Shown piece by piece: positions 33,871 through 42,502 of a DNA stretch of 64,000 bases. Source of the DNA: Actinomycetes bacterium (GTDB lineage: Bacteria; Actinomycetota; Thermoleophilia; Gaiellales; F1-60-MAGs149); contig JANYCN010000036.1 in NCBI GenBank assembly GCA_025360225.1, positions 62,001 to 126,000 on the forward strand. The letters run 5' to 3'. Both the position numbers and the translations under genes were made by a program. Below the pieces are notes generated by a model that was given only the letters and a program-made list of their open reading frames with translations, was not told the DNA's origin and searched no databases. Every line of letters begins with the position of its first letter. Positions within the stretch are counted from its first letter, which is position 1.

Positions 33871-35519
33871 GGCGCTCCTCCGCCCTCGTCGCACTCGCCT
33901 ACCTTGCCCTCTCGGTCGCCCTCTTCGGGAGGGGCGCTCTCGCCGATCCGTCGGGGTCGGTCGTAGGGCTCGGCGGCAGCGATCAGGGCGTGTTCATGTG
34001 GTCGCTCGAGTGGTGGCCGCACGCGATCACGACGCTCCACGATCCGCTGCAGACCGACCTGGTGTACGCGCCGACCGGCTGGAACCTTGCGTGGACATCG
34101 GTGATCGGCGGGCCGGCGCTCGCCCTCTGGCCTGTCACCGCGGCGTTCGGCCCCGTTGTCGCCCTCAACGTGCTGGCACTGCTCGCGCCGGCGCTCGCCG
34201 CTCAGTCGGCGTTCCTGCTCTGTCGCGAGCTGACGGCGCGGACCGCACCATCAGCGATCGGTGGTCTCGTGTTCGGCTTCTCGACCTTCATGGCGTCGCA
34301 GATGGTGAACCACGTCAACCTCGCGCTCTGCTTCCCGCTCCCGCTCGCCGCGCTCGCGGTGCTCCGCCACGCCCGCGGGCGCACGACGACGCGCCGTTTC
34401 GTTGTCGAGCTCGCGCTCCCCCTCCTTGCGTGCTACTCGATCTTCCTCGAGACCTTCCTCACGCTCTCGGTCCTCTCTGCCGTCGGACTCGTGATCGCCC
34501 ACGTCGTTGTCGATCGTCAGGCGAGCGTGCGGCTGTGGCGCACGACACGGATCGCGTTGATCACGTACGTCGGCGTGTGCTTGCTCACGGCGCCGTACAC
34601 CCTGCACGCGATGCTGGCCGGCAACGAGGTATCCCAGGTCCTTGCGGGCGGCGCGTACCCGCTTGACCTCGCGAGCACGCTCTCGCCCACCCGCGTCACG
34701 GAGCACCACTGGCTCCGCCCGCTCGCCCCGTTGCGGCAGATCGTCAACGGCGACAACTTCACCGAGCAGGGCGCCTACGTCGGACCGATCGTTCCGCTCG
34801 TCGTCGTTCTCGCGATCGCCGCGTTACGACGCTCACGGCTCCTGTGGGGAACGCTCGCCTTCGCAGCGATCGCTCTCGCGTTCGCGATCGGGCCGACGAT
34901 CTACTACGCGGGCCGGCCCGTCGGTGAGCTGCCGCTTGGCTGGATCCTTAGCCAGCCGCTGATGCGCACCGTGCTGCTCGTTCGGGTGTTCGTCTACGTC
35001 TGGCTCGCGCTCGCCGTGCTCACCGCCCTGCTCGTCGCCCGCCTCCCGGCGGCCGCCGGGATTGCCCTCGCGACCGCGCTCGCACTCACCCTCGTGCCGT
35101 CGCTTGATCGCTCGTCGTGGACGACGTCGCTCACCGTTCCCGCGTTCTTCGACAACGGCTTGTGGCGCTCGGCGGTGCGCGAGAACGACAAGGTGCTGAT
35201 CGTGCCGCCGGGGTTCGCCGGCAACTCGATGTTCTGGCAGGCGCGCACCGGCTTCGCGTTCCGCATGACGGGTGGGTACGTCAGCGCGATCCCCCCAGAC
35301 CAGCTGTGGCGCTACCCGACGTACCGCTCGATGTTCACGCGCGAGCCCGTGCTCGAGCCGGCACGCGAGCTGCGCCGGCTCCTCGTCGAACGCGCTGTTG
35401 ACGACGTCGTCGTCGTCGACGGGCAGGACCCCAGATGGGAGGCACTGATGGGCGCCGTCGCGACCGGCCGACAGATCGGCGGCGTCACCGTCTGGCGGGT
35501 GCCGCGCTGGCTGCGGTGA
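33867..35519 (+). CDS. multi-pass membrane protein, YfhO/GT-C-like
   Basis: A protein of about 550 residues with eleven or so hydrophobic helices and a C-terminal soluble part of ~110 residues (LRRLLVERAVDDVVVVDGQD). The first extracytoplasmic loop LGGSDQGVFMWSLEWWPHAI has an acidic residue after the first helix, as in GT-C glycosyltransferases. WNLAWTSVIGGPALAL and the later ENDKVLIVPPGFAGNSMFWQ are seen in bacterial YfhO-like or DUF proteins of actinobacteria. The GTG at 33867 overlaps the previous stop codon (GTGA) and is chosen over an in-frame ATG at 33807. Confidence 0.68.
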   Translation: MRRSSALVALAYLALSVALFGRGALADPSGSVVGLGGSDQGVFMWSLEWWPHAITTLHDPLQTDLVYAPTGWNLAWTSVIGGPALALWPVTAAFGPVVALNVLALLAPALAAQSAFLLCRELTARTAPSAIGGLVFGFSTFMASQMVNHVNLALCFPLPLAALAVLRHARGRTTTRRFVVELALPLLACYSIFLETFLTLSVLSAVGLVIAHVVVDRQASVRLWRTTRIALITYVGVCLLTAPYTLHAMLAGNEVSQVLAGGAYPLDLASTLSPTRVTEHHWLRPLAPLRQIVNGDNFTEQGAYVGPIVPLVVVLAIAALRRSRLLWGTLAFAAIALAFAIGPTIYYAGRPVGELPLGWILSQPLMRTVLLVRVFVYVWLALAVLTALLVARLPAAAGIALATALALTLVPSLDRSSWTTSLTVPAFFDNGLWRSAVRENDKVLIVPPGFAGNSMFWQARTGFAFRMTGGYVSAIPPDQLWRYPTYRSMFTREPVLEPARELRRLLVERAVDDVVVVDGQDPRWEALMGAVATGRQIGGVTVWRVPRWLR

Positions 35520-35525
35520 AGCGCG

Positions 35526-35693
35526 TTAGTCCCCTGCGCCGTCGAACCCCGACACCGCTTGCCAGGCCCGGTCGCGGGCAGCTGCGCGGCGTGCGCTGCT
35601 CGACTGTTCTGCGATCGTCCGACGCCGCCACGCCTCGATGTTCACGAGGAGCGCGAGGGCGACCAGCGAGCAGACCAGGGCGGCGGCAAGCAT
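35526..35693 (-). CDS. small single-helix membrane protein (55 residues)
   Basis: A short frame from ATG 35693 to TAA. Residues 2-18 are a strong hydrophobic helix (LAAALVCSLVALALLVN), followed by a charged tail (IEAWRRRTIAEQSSSARRAA and a short remainder ending GAGD). GAGAGGG lies just upstream as a possible ribosome site. It fills the gap between the membrane-protein gene at 33867-35519 (converging) and the LysR gene (upstream, same strand). No family is recognised; codon pattern and signal-like structure support it as real. Confidence 0.5.
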   Translation of the reverse strand: MLAAALVCSLVALALLVNIEAWRRRTIAEQSSSARRAAARDRAWQAVSGFDGAGD

Positions 35694-35741
35694 CTCTGCC
35701 CTCTCGTTCGCGTGCCGCTGGCTGAGTCCTTCACGGCCCGC

Positions 35742-36659
35742 TCACCCGTCGGCAGCGCCGAGCGCGTCGCTCGCGCGCAGCAGCTGTTCGGCGATCCGCA
35801 CGATCGCGCGGGTCGCGGGGCTCGTCGCGACGTCGCGACGTGTGACGATCGCGAACGTGTCGATCACCGGGTCGGCGAAGGCGACCGTCCCGAGCCCCTT
35901 CGGCAGGCTCGGGTGGCGGGCGATCGCCGCGCTCGCGACGGTGTCACCGACGCCGAGGGCCGCCAGCTGGAGCGCGACCCACACGTCCTCAACCTCGACG
36001 ACGGGGCTGAGCGTCAGCCCCGCCCGCTGTGCGCGCTCGGCGAGCTGGCGGCGCATCGGATCGCGCAGACCGTGCGTTGCGTGCGGCAACACGAGACGAG
36101 CGGCGCAGAGCCGCTCGATCGTGACCGGCGTCGCGAGCCGACGGAGCGTCGCCGAGACGTACAGGACGGCGTCGGTCGCGATCGGGCGGATCTCCAGACC
36201 GGCCGGATCGACCGGGAGCACGACGAGGGCTGCCTCGACGCGTCCAGCGCGCACCTCGTCTGCGGCGTCGGCCGAGTTCAGTCCGACGGTGCGGACGCTC
36301 ACCTGGGGGTGTCGTCGCCGAAACTCCGCGATCAGGTCTGCGATCAGGTAGAACGACGCGGTTCCGAACACGCCGAAGGTGACCGTGCCGGCGACGACCG
36401 TGCGTACGGCGGCGACCGCCTGCGCGCCCTCCTCGGCGGCGGCAATCGCCCGTCGGGCGTGGCGGCGTAGGGCGCGACCAGGCTCCGTCAGCTCGACGTG
36501 ACGGCCAGCGCGGACGAACAGGGCGACGCCGAGCTCCCGTTCGAGCGTCCGGACGTGCTCGGAGAGGGACGGCTGGGCGATGCGGAGGGCGTGCGCGCCT
36601 GCCGTGAACGAGCCGTGGTCGGCGGCAGCGAGGAAGGCCCGCAGCTGCTGAAGCGTCAT
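35742..36659 (-). CDS. LysR-family transcriptional regulator
   Basis: A 305-residue regulator of standard LysR length. The N-terminal winged helix is canonical (MTLQQLRAFLAAADHGSFTA, IAQPSLSEHVRTLERELGVA, LFVRAGRHVELTEPG). The effector domain starts near residue 90 (GTVTFGVFGTASFYLIADLI). It is divergent from an EamA-type transporter gene, with starts 70 bp apart, a classic LysR arrangement in which the regulator controls its neighbour. The ligand is unknown but may be the transporter's substrate. Confidence 0.9.
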   Translation of the reverse strand: MTLQQLRAFLAAADHGSFTAGAHALRIAQPSLSEHVRTLERELGVALFVRAGRHVELTEPGRALRRHARRAIAAAEEGAQAVAAVRTVVAGTVTFGVFGTASFYLIADLIAEFRRRHPQVSVRTVGLNSADAADEVRAGRVEAALVVLPVDPAGLEIRPIATDAVLYVSATLRRLATPVTIERLCAARLVLPHATHGLRDPMRRQLAERAQRAGLTLSPVVEVEDVWVALQLAALGVGDTVASAAIARHPSLPKGLGTVAFADPVIDTFAIVTRRDVATSPATRAIVRIAEQLLRASDALGAADG

Positions 36660-36665
36660 AGGGTA

Positions 36666-36671
36666 ATCCTA
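36666..36671 (-). promoter_or_regulatory. -10 box TAGGAT of the LysR gene
   Basis: TAGGAT on the minus strand lies six bases before the ATG at 36659, in a spacer with an AT-rich centre (CATATATTTCTATTG) that could be the LysR binding site. Confidence 0.5.
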
Positions 36672-36717
36672 TCGCTCTTGTCGAACATCTCATATATTTC
36701 TATTGCAGACAGCGTCG

Positions 36718-36723
36718 TACGGT
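36718..36723 (+). promoter_or_regulatory. -10 box TACGGT of the EamA transporter gene
   Basis: TACGGT is followed by six bases and the ATG at 36730, which argues for that start over the in-frame ATG at 36703. Confidence 0.5.
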
Positions 36724-36729
36724 AAGACC

Positions 36730-37674
36730 ATGATCTTCGCAGTCGCCCTCCTGATCGCCTCCATCCGTCCGGGACTCCGCCGCTGGCGCCGCATCGCCGA
36801 GGAGCGCCGCGGCCTGATCGCGATCCTGCTCGCGACGCTGGCGTTCGCCAGCCTGACCGTGTTCGTGCGCCTCGCCTCGGATGCCGGCGCGACGATCCCG
36901 ACGATCCTCACCGGACGCTTCACGATTGCCGCCGTGGTGCTCTGGGTGCTGGTGGCCCGCTCCGGCCACGCGCGCGTTGGCCGGCGGACGATCGCGATCG
37001 GACTCCTGCTCGGGGCCGGAGCCTACAGCGTCGAGTCGATGCTGTTCCTGGACGCCGTCGCCCGGCTGAACGCGCCGCTCGCGGCGCTGCTGATGTACAC
37101 CTACCCGGCGATCGTCACCGTCGGGGCCGTCGCCCTCCGTCGCGAGCGCCTCTCGCTCCGGCGCGCCGCGGCGCTGGGACTCGCCTCGACCGGCACGGTG
37201 CTGGTGCTCGTCGCCGGCGGCGCGGCCCGCGTCGACGTCGCCGGGATCGTGCTCGCGCTGGGAGCCGCGGTCGCGTATGCCGCCTACATCCTCGCCGCCG
37301 ACTCGGTGATGCGCCGCGCCGAACCGCTCGTTCTCGCCGCGCTGGTCTGCAGCGGCGCCGCGGTCGGCTGCGCGGGCGCCGGTGCTGCCTCGGGTCAGCT
37401 GTCCCTCGGGTTCGACGAGACGGGGTGGATCTGGGTCGTCGCGGTCGCGCTCACCTCGACCGTGTTCGCGATCGGCGCGTTCCTGACGGGCGTCGCCCGC
37501 CTCGGCGCGTCTCGCGCCAGCATCCTCTCGACGTTCGAGCCGCTGCTGACCGTCGGCCTCGCGTTCGTCGTCTTCGGCACCCAGCTCGCCCCCGCTCAGA
37601 TGGCGGGCGGCGCGCTCGTCCTCGCCGGCGCGCTGGTGCTCCAGCTGCGCCTGCCCCGCCGCACCGTCGCCTGA
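36730..37674 (+). CDS. EamA/DMT-superfamily transporter
   Basis: A protein of about 314 residues with ten hydrophobic helices in two EamA repeats (RGLIAILLATLAFASLTVFV at the start of the first; AGIVLALGAAVAYAAYILAA at the start of the second). LNAPLAALLMYTYPAIVTV and SRASILSTFEPLLTVGLAFV are the conserved fourth- and ninth-helix motifs. It probably exports a small metabolite such as an amino acid. The divergent LysR gene is its likely regulator. Confidence 0.88.
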   Translation: MIFAVALLIASIRPGLRRWRRIAEERRGLIAILLATLAFASLTVFVRLASDAGATIPTILTGRFTIAAVVLWVLVARSGHARVGRRTIAIGLLLGAGAYSVESMLFLDAVARLNAPLAALLMYTYPAIVTVGAVALRRERLSLRRAAALGLASTGTVLVLVAGGAARVDVAGIVLALGAAVAYAAYILAADSVMRRAEPLVLAALVCSGAAVGCAGAGAASGQLSLGFDETGWIWVVAVALTSTVFAIGAFLTGVARLGASRASILSTFEPLLTVGLAFVVFGTQLAPAQMAGGALVLAGALVLQLRLPRRTVA

Positions 37675-37678
37675 TCCG

Positions 37679-38464
37679 CTACGCGGACCGCCGGAAGAGC
37701 TCGATCGCTGTCGCCTTCCCCTCGGTGGTGCACGTGATGACGGCGCCCTCGAGACGTACGTCCTGATCCGCGGGCTCCGACTTCTGGTTCTGCTGCGTCA
37801 GGAAGCGGCGGAGGATGATCTCCTTCTTCACCCCGATCACGGAGTCGTGTGGCCCCGTCATGCCGAGATCGGTGATGTAGGCGGTGCCGCCCGGCAGGAC
37901 GCGCGCGTCGTTCGTCTGCACGTGCGTGTGGGTGCCGACCACGGCCGTCACCTTTCCCGCCAGGTGCCAGCCCATCGCGACCTTCTCGCTCGTCGCCTCG
38001 GCGTGCATGTCGAGCAACACGATCGGCGCCGCCGCGCGCGCCTCGGCGACCAGGCCGTCGACGACCTCGAACGGCGATCGCGCCGGCTCGAGCGCGAAGC
38101 GGCCGAGAAGGTTCCCGACGGCGACGCGCACCCCGTTCGCGGCGGTGACGACGACGAGGCCGCGGCCGGGGAGCGTCGCGAGGAAGTTCGCCGGCCGCGC
38201 AACCCGTTCTGCGGTGGTCAGGTACGCGCCGACGCCGGTGCGCCGCCACGTGTGGTTGCCCATCGTCAGGCAGTCGACGCCGGCAGCGAGGAGCCGCTCG
38301 GCGAGGCGCGCCGTGAAGCCGGCACCGTCCGCGACGTTCTCGCCGTTCGCAACGACGAGGTGGAGCTGAAGCTCGTCGCGCAGGTCGCGGACGTGGCGCT
38401 CGATCGCGCTGAGCCCGGACGAGGCGAACACGTCGCCGAGAAAGAGGATCCGCATCTCGGTCAC
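37679..38464 (-). CDS. YmdB-family metallophosphoesterase
   Basis: A 261-residue two-metal phosphodiesterase of the YmdB (TIGR00282-type) family; the Bacillus member acts on cyclic nucleotides and affects motility/biofilm decisions. Metal-site motifs are MRILFLGDVFASSGL, VANGENVADGAGF, LTMGNHTWRR and VVGTHTHVQTNDARVLPGG, and LDMHAEATSEKVAMGWHLAG is a family signature. The GTG start overlaps the stop codon of the upstream M23-like gene (GTGA). It converges on the EamA gene with only four bases between stop codons. Confidence 0.92.
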   Translation of the reverse strand: MTEMRILFLGDVFASSGLSAIERHVRDLRDELQLHLVVANGENVADGAGFTARLAERLLAAGVDCLTMGNHTWRRTGVGAYLTTAERVARPANFLATLPGRGLVVVTAANGVRVAVGNLLGRFALEPARSPFEVVDGLVAEARAAAPIVLLDMHAEATSEKVAMGWHLAGKVTAVVGTHTHVQTNDARVLPGGTAYITDLGMTGPHDSVIGVKKEIILRRFLTQQNQKSEPADQDVRLEGAVITCTTEGKATAIELFRRSA

Positions 38465-39450
38465 GGGATCGCCAGCACCTCGGCCGGCCGAACCTCGATG
38501 TGGACGTGGTTGCCGGCATCAGCCGTGTACTGCGCGATATCCATCTTCAGCACCGGGGAGAGGTCGACGACGGTGCCCAGCAGCGTCGGCGTCTGGGCGG
38601 AGATATCGGAGCCTACCCGCAGCGATGGGTCGGGCGCCAGGTTCGACAACACGACCACGACCGTCGGATCGCCGAGCGGTTGGACGGAGACGACCGAGCC
38701 CCACGCGCGGCCGCTGACGACGTACGGGGTGATCCCGACGACGACTCCGGTCACCGGCGCGTACAGCTGCGTGCCAGCGGCGGCGCCAACGTCGACGCTC
38801 TGCGTCGATCCTCCGGACTCGTAGTACGACGGCGTCGCCGCCGTCCCGCCGATCACCTGGCGCTCGAGCCGGTCGAGCAGGCTGGCGTTCAACAGGCGAC
38901 CCGACGGCGTCAGGTCGAGCGCCCGTGCGCCGTCGACCGTGTGGTAGTCGATCGCCGTGACCCGTGCCGCGGCGATCGGCACGTACAGCACGACCGAGCC
39001 TCGTGAGGCGAGCTTGAGCGGTACCGGTGGCCCGCTGGGGATCAGTGCAGCGGCTGGCGCCGGGCCGCCACCCGCCGGGTCGGGTACGGCTGGCCCGTCG
39101 TCACGCAGCGCCGAGCCGAGCGTCACGCTCGTCGCGATCAGGACCATCCCGAGCGCGACGAGGCGACGGATGCGGCGCAGCTCCGCACCGCTCCGTGGTC
39201 GTCGGCGTTCAGCGGTCGTGCGCCCTTGCGGCTCGCGCGCTCGGCGGCGGCGGCGTCGCGTCGAACGACGAGAGCGGTGCCGGATCGGGATCGCGATGGG
39301 CTCCATCGGGAGCTCGACGGCCGGCTCGCCGACGGGCACGAGAGGTGCCGCGGGCGTGCTGCTAGGATGGCCACGATGCTCCGGGGAGCCAGTCCATGCG
39401 CCCTCGGCGAACGGCTCGTCCCCGTCCCCGAACAGGTCCGGGTCGTCCAC
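38461..39450 (-). CDS. membrane-anchored M23/LytM-like protein, apparently lacking a metal ligand
   Basis: A 329-residue protein. A cytoplasmic acidic/basic N-terminus ending in arginine-rich RHRSRRSTRRRRRRAREPQ is followed by one membrane helix (LVALGMVLIATSVTLGSAL) and an outer domain. The C-terminal ~150 residues follow the LytM barrel: VDVGAAAGTQLYAPVTGVVV, VVVLSNLAP and GNHVHIEVRP, which keeps HxH. The His that should precede the Asp in HxxxD is replaced, so peptidase activity is doubtful and a regulatory or binding role is likely, as in other inactive LytM proteins. The GTG at 39450 is fixed by a -10 box seven bases upstream; further in-frame sequence overlaps the divergent ABC gene. 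Confidence 0.72.
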   Translation of the reverse strand: MDDPDLFGDGDEPFAEGAWTGSPEHRGHPSSTPAAPLVPVGEPAVELPMEPIAIPIRHRSRRSTRRRRRRAREPQGRTTAERRRPRSGAELRRIRRLVALGMVLIATSVTLGSALRDDGPAVPDPAGGGPAPAAALIPSGPPVPLKLASRGSVVLYVPIAAARVTAIDYHTVDGARALDLTPSGRLLNASLLDRLERQVIGGTAATPSYYESGGSTQSVDVGAAAGTQLYAPVTGVVVGITPYVVSGRAWGSVVSVQPLGDPTVVVVLSNLAPDPSLRVGSDISAQTPTLLGTVVDLSPVLKMDIAQYTADAGNHVHIEVRPAEVLAIP

Positions 39451-39457
39451 GCGACCC

Positions 39458-39463
39458 ACTGTA
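39458..39463 (-). promoter_or_regulatory. -10 box TACAGT of the M23-like gene and ymdB-type gene
   Basis: TACAGT on the minus strand lies seven bases before the GTG at 39450. The divergent ABC gene starts only 21 bp from that codon. Confidence 0.5.
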
Positions 39464-39470
39464 CCGCCTG

Positions 39471-40172
39471 ATGGTGCTCGAGGCCGAAGGCGTCGGGCAG
39501 CGCTACGGCGCGCGATGGGTGCTCCGCGGCGTCTCCTTCCACGTCGCTGCCGGGGAGACCGTCGCGCTCGTCGGCGCCAACGGCGCTGGGAAGACGACGC
39601 TGCTGTCGATCCTCGCCGGGCTACGTGAGCCGACCGAAGGCTCCTCATCCCGCGTTGCCGTGCCCGGGTACGTGCCACAGCGCTCCGCCCTGTGGAGCCG
39701 CCTGACGGCGCGTGAGAACCTGGCGCTGCTCGCACGCCTCGGCGGCGTTGGCGATGCCGAGGAGGCGACCGCGCAGCTCCTCGCTCGCGCGGGGCTCGAC
39801 GAGGTCGCCGACCGGCGCGTCTCTGACCTCTCGGTCGGTCAGGCGCAACGCGTGAACGTCGCTGCTGGCCTGCTCGGCGACCCGCTGCTGGTGCTGCTCG
39901 ACGAGCCAACCTCGTCGCTCGATCCGCGGCAGCGCCAGCTCCTGTGGGGCCTCCTTCGTGCGGTCACGGAGCGCGGTGGCGCGGTCGTGTTCACCACGCA
40001 GAACGTCGAGGAGGTTGCGGCGCACGCCGACCGCCTGGTCGCGCTCGACGCCGGACGCCTCGTGTTCGCTGGGACGGTCGGGGCCTTCCGAGCGGCCGCC
40101 GATGCGGGCGACGCTGACCCCTTCGAGCAGGTGTTCCTCCGTTTCCTCGAGCAGGCCCCAGCCGTCGCGTGA
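39471..40172 (+). CDS. ABC transporter ATP-binding protein
   Basis: A 233-residue ATPase. Walker A is LVGANGAGKTTLL, the Q-loop YVPQRSALWSRLTARENL, the signature LSVGQAQRVNVAAGLL (SVGQ in place of SGGQ) and Walker B LLVLLDEPTSSLD. The group resembles ABC-2 exporters (CcmA/YhaQ-like). The partner permease gene overlaps by four bases (GTGA). Nearby heme and cytochrome genes make a heme or cytochrome-maturation role conceivable, but nothing in the sequence proves it. Confidence 0.88.
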   Translation: MVLEAEGVGQRYGARWVLRGVSFHVAAGETVALVGANGAGKTTLLSILAGLREPTEGSSSRVAVPGYVPQRSALWSRLTARENLALLARLGGVGDAEEATAQLLARAGLDEVADRRVSDLSVGQAQRVNVAAGLLGDPLLVLLDEPTSSLDPRQRQLLWGLLRAVTERGGAVVFTTQNVEEVAAHADRLVALDAGRLVFAGTVGAFRAAADAGDADPFEQVFLRFLEQAPAVA

Positions 40173-41509
40173 TCGCAGCGTTCTCGCTCATCGTGCGAAA
40201 GGACCTGCGGGTGCTCGCGCGCTCCCGAGGGTTGCTCCTCGGGCTGGTCCTGTACCCGCTGTTGCTCGCGGTCCTGATCGCGCTCGTCGCCCGCGAGGCT
40301 GGCGGGCGACCCCGCATCGCTTACGTCGACGAGGCGCACCTGCCGGCGATCCTCAAGGTCGGGACATCGACGGTCGACTACGGCGCGCTCTTGCGCGGCG
40401 TCGCCGAGCACGTCGAGGTCGTGCCGATGAGCGTCCGCGACGCCAATGACGCCCTCGCTGACGGCTCGGTGCTGGCCATCGTTCGCGTGCCGGCAGGGTT
40501 CGTCGACGACCTCGCCTCGACGATCCGCTCGCCGGCCGTCGACGTCACCGTGCGTGGCGGGCTCGGCGGGCAGCGCGCGGTGCGGGAGATCGAGTCGCTC
40601 GCCTACCAGCTGAACACCGGCGTGCAGAAGCAGCTGCTCGCGCAGGCGCTGAAGTTCCTGCGCCTCGTCGTCACCGGCGGCTCGATCCACGTCGGCACCA
40701 CACGGCTCGACATGCTCGGCCTAGCGCCCGCGGCCTTGACCGTGGACGACCTTGCACGCCGGGCGACCTCGCCCGCAGATCGCGCCGCGCTGCTGCGGGT
40801 GCGCGACTTCGCGACGGCTGCGCGGCTCGCGCTGGCCTTCGCCGATCCGTCGTTGAAGGTCGTCGCGCAGCCGGTGACGATCGCCGAGCACCATCGGGGC
40901 ACCGACGATCTGCTCGGCACGCGTGGGATCGGCGTCGTCCTCGCCGTGGGGATCGTCCTCGCCAGCGTCCTGCTCGGCGCCGGCGCGCTCGCCGCTGAAC
41001 GCGAGGAGCAGACGCTCACGCGCCTCCTGCGCGGGCGTGTGACCCTCACGACCGTCGTAGCGGCGAAGGTCGCGCACGTCGCGATCGTCGGCTCCGCGCT
41101 CGGCCTCGGCGTCACGCTGCTCTACCAGCTCGTTGCGGTGCTGACCGGCGCGCCGGCACCCGGGATCGGCCGGATCGCCCTGGCGCTGCCGGTGTTCGCC
41201 GTCAGCGCGGCCGCCTCCGGCGCGGTCGGTGCGCTGATCGCAACGCTCGCCCGCGACCTCGCCGGTTCGGCGCTCGTCTCCGCCCTCGTCGCGCTGCCTT
41301 TCGTCCTCGTCGGCCTCGCGCCGCGCCTCGGAGGGTCGGTCGCGATCGTCACCGGCAGCTTCCCCTTCTCGCCGTCCGTCGACGGGATCGCCGGCGTCCT
41401 GTACGACCCGTCGCCGGCCGGCCCGCTCGTCATGGCGATCGTGCACCTCGGGCTCCTGACCCTTGCTGGCGCTGGCGTTGCCCGCGCCCTTTCCCGGCGG
41501 CTGGTCTGA
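40169..41509 (+). CDS. ABC-2-type transporter permease
   Basis: A 446-residue permease. Helix 1 is SRGLLLGLVLYPLLLAVLIA, then a ~220-residue extracytoplasmic domain follows (PRIAYVDEAHLPAILKVGTS), and five or six helices occupy the C-terminal half, beginning with the ABC-2 pattern GVVLAVGIVLASVLLGAGAL and the cytoplasmic EREEQTLTRLLRGRVTLTTV, the coupling motif. This is the ABC2_membrane_3 layout of exporters for drugs, Na+ or antibiotics. It is coupled to the ATPase gene; hemB follows 25 bp later with its own promoter. Confidence 0.85.
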   Translation: MIAAFSLIVRKDLRVLARSRGLLLGLVLYPLLLAVLIALVAREAGGRPRIAYVDEAHLPAILKVGTSTVDYGALLRGVAEHVEVVPMSVRDANDALADGSVLAIVRVPAGFVDDLASTIRSPAVDVTVRGGLGGQRAVREIESLAYQLNTGVQKQLLAQALKFLRLVVTGGSIHVGTTRLDMLGLAPAALTVDDLARRATSPADRAALLRVRDFATAARLALAFADPSLKVVAQPVTIAEHHRGTDDLLGTRGIGVVLAVGIVLASVLLGAGALAAEREEQTLTRLLRGRVTLTTVVAAKVAHVAIVGSALGLGVTLLYQLVAVLTGAPAPGIGRIALALPVFAVSAAASGAVGALIATLARDLAGSALVSALVALPFVLVGLAPRLGGSVAIVTGSFPFSPSVDGIAGVLYDPSPAGPLVMAIVHLGLLTLAGAGVARALSRRLV

Positions 41510-41520
41510 CGGCCGCGTAG

Positions 41521-41526
41521 TACGAT
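41521..41526 (+). promoter_or_regulatory. -10 box TACGAT of hemB
   Basis: TACGAT is followed by seven bases and the GTG at 41534; the box contains the upstream in-frame ATG (41525), which is therefore unlikely to be the start. Confidence 0.5.
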
Positions 41527-41533
41527 GGCCGGC

Positions 41534-42502
41534 GTGGATAGCCGCCCCCGCCGGCTGCGTCGTACGCCCGGGCTCCGGAGCCTGGTGCGCGAGACGCATC
41601 TCGATCCCTCGCAGCTGGTGCTGCCGATGTTCGTCGTCCCTGGCGAGGATCGCCGCGAGCCGGTCGCGACCTTCCCGGGCGTCGCGCACGTGTCATCGGA
41701 CGTTGCCGTCGCGGAGGCACGGCGCGCAAGCGATGCGGGTGTCGGCGGCGTGCTGCTGTTCGGCCTGCCAGAGCACAAGGACGCGGAAGGCTCCGCGGCC
41801 TGGAACGACGCCGCGCCCGTACAGACGACGACGCGGGCGATCCGCCAGGCCCTGCCCGAGATGACGATCATCACCGACGTGTGTCTCTGCCAGTACACCG
41901 ACCACGGTCACTGTGGCCTCGTCGAGCCGGACGGGACGATCGCCAACGACGCCACCCTGCCGCTGCTTGCCCGCACCGCTGTGTCACACGCGCGGGCTGG
42001 CGCTGACATGGTTGCGCCAAGCGACATGATGGACGGCCGGGTGCGCGCGATCCGGGCCGCTCTCGACACCGAGGGCTTCGCCGAGCGCGTCGGCATCATG
42101 AGCTACTCGACCAAGTTCGCCTCCGCCTTCTACAGCCCGTTCCGCGACGCCGCACGCTCGACGCCGCAGCGCGGTGACCGGCGCAGCTACCAGATGGATC
42201 CAGCAAACGGCCGGGAGGCGCTGCACGAGTCGCTCCTTGACGCCGCCGAGGGAGCCGACGTGCTGATGGTCAAGCCGGCCGGCCCATACCTCGACGTGAT
42301 CGCGCGACTGGCCGAGCGCACGACCCTGCCGATCGCCGCCTACCAGGTGTCCGGTGAGCACGCCGCCTTGCGGTTTGCCGCCGCGAACGGCGCCCTTGAC
42401 CTGCGCCTCGCGACGCTCGAGTCGCTGCTCGCGATCCGCCGTGCCGGCGCGTCGTTCGTGATGACCTACTCGGCCGTCGACGTGGCAGGGTGGCTCGCGT
42501 GA
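41534..42502 (+). CDS. hemB: delta-aminolevulinic acid dehydratase (porphobilinogen synthase)
   Basis: Condenses two 5-aminolevulinate molecules to porphobilinogen for heme. About 322 residues, family-typical. The zinc site is cysteine-rich (VCLCQYTDHGHCGLV), AGADMVAPSDMMDGRV is a family signature, the first Schiff-base lysine is in MSYSTKFASAFYSPFRDAA and the second in DVLMVKPAGPYLDVI. The GTG at 41534 is preferred over ATG 41525 because the latter lies in the -10 box. It heads a coupled run of hemB, a small protein and a UbiD-type decarboxylase. Confidence 0.95.
   Translation: MDSRPRRLRRTPGLRSLVRETHLDPSQLVLPMFVVPGEDRREPVATFPGVAHVSSDVAVAEARRASDAGVGGVLLFGLPEHKDAEGSAAWNDAAPVQTTTRAIRQALPEMTIITDVCLCQYTDHGHCGLVEPDGTIANDATLPLLARTAVSHARAGADMVAPSDMMDGRVRAIRAALDTEGFAERVGIMSYSTKFASAFYSPFRDAARSTPQRGDRRSYQMDPANGREALHESLLDAAEGADVLMVKPAGPYLDVIARLAERTTLPIAAYQVSGEHAALRFAAANGALDLRLATLESLLAIRRAGASFVMTYSAVDVAGWLA

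Noticed and set aside
39451..39909. Extended N-terminus of the M23-like protein
   Set aside because: It is arginine-rich shadow sequence overlapping the ABC ATPase gene, and the leaderless promoter fixes the GTG at 39450.
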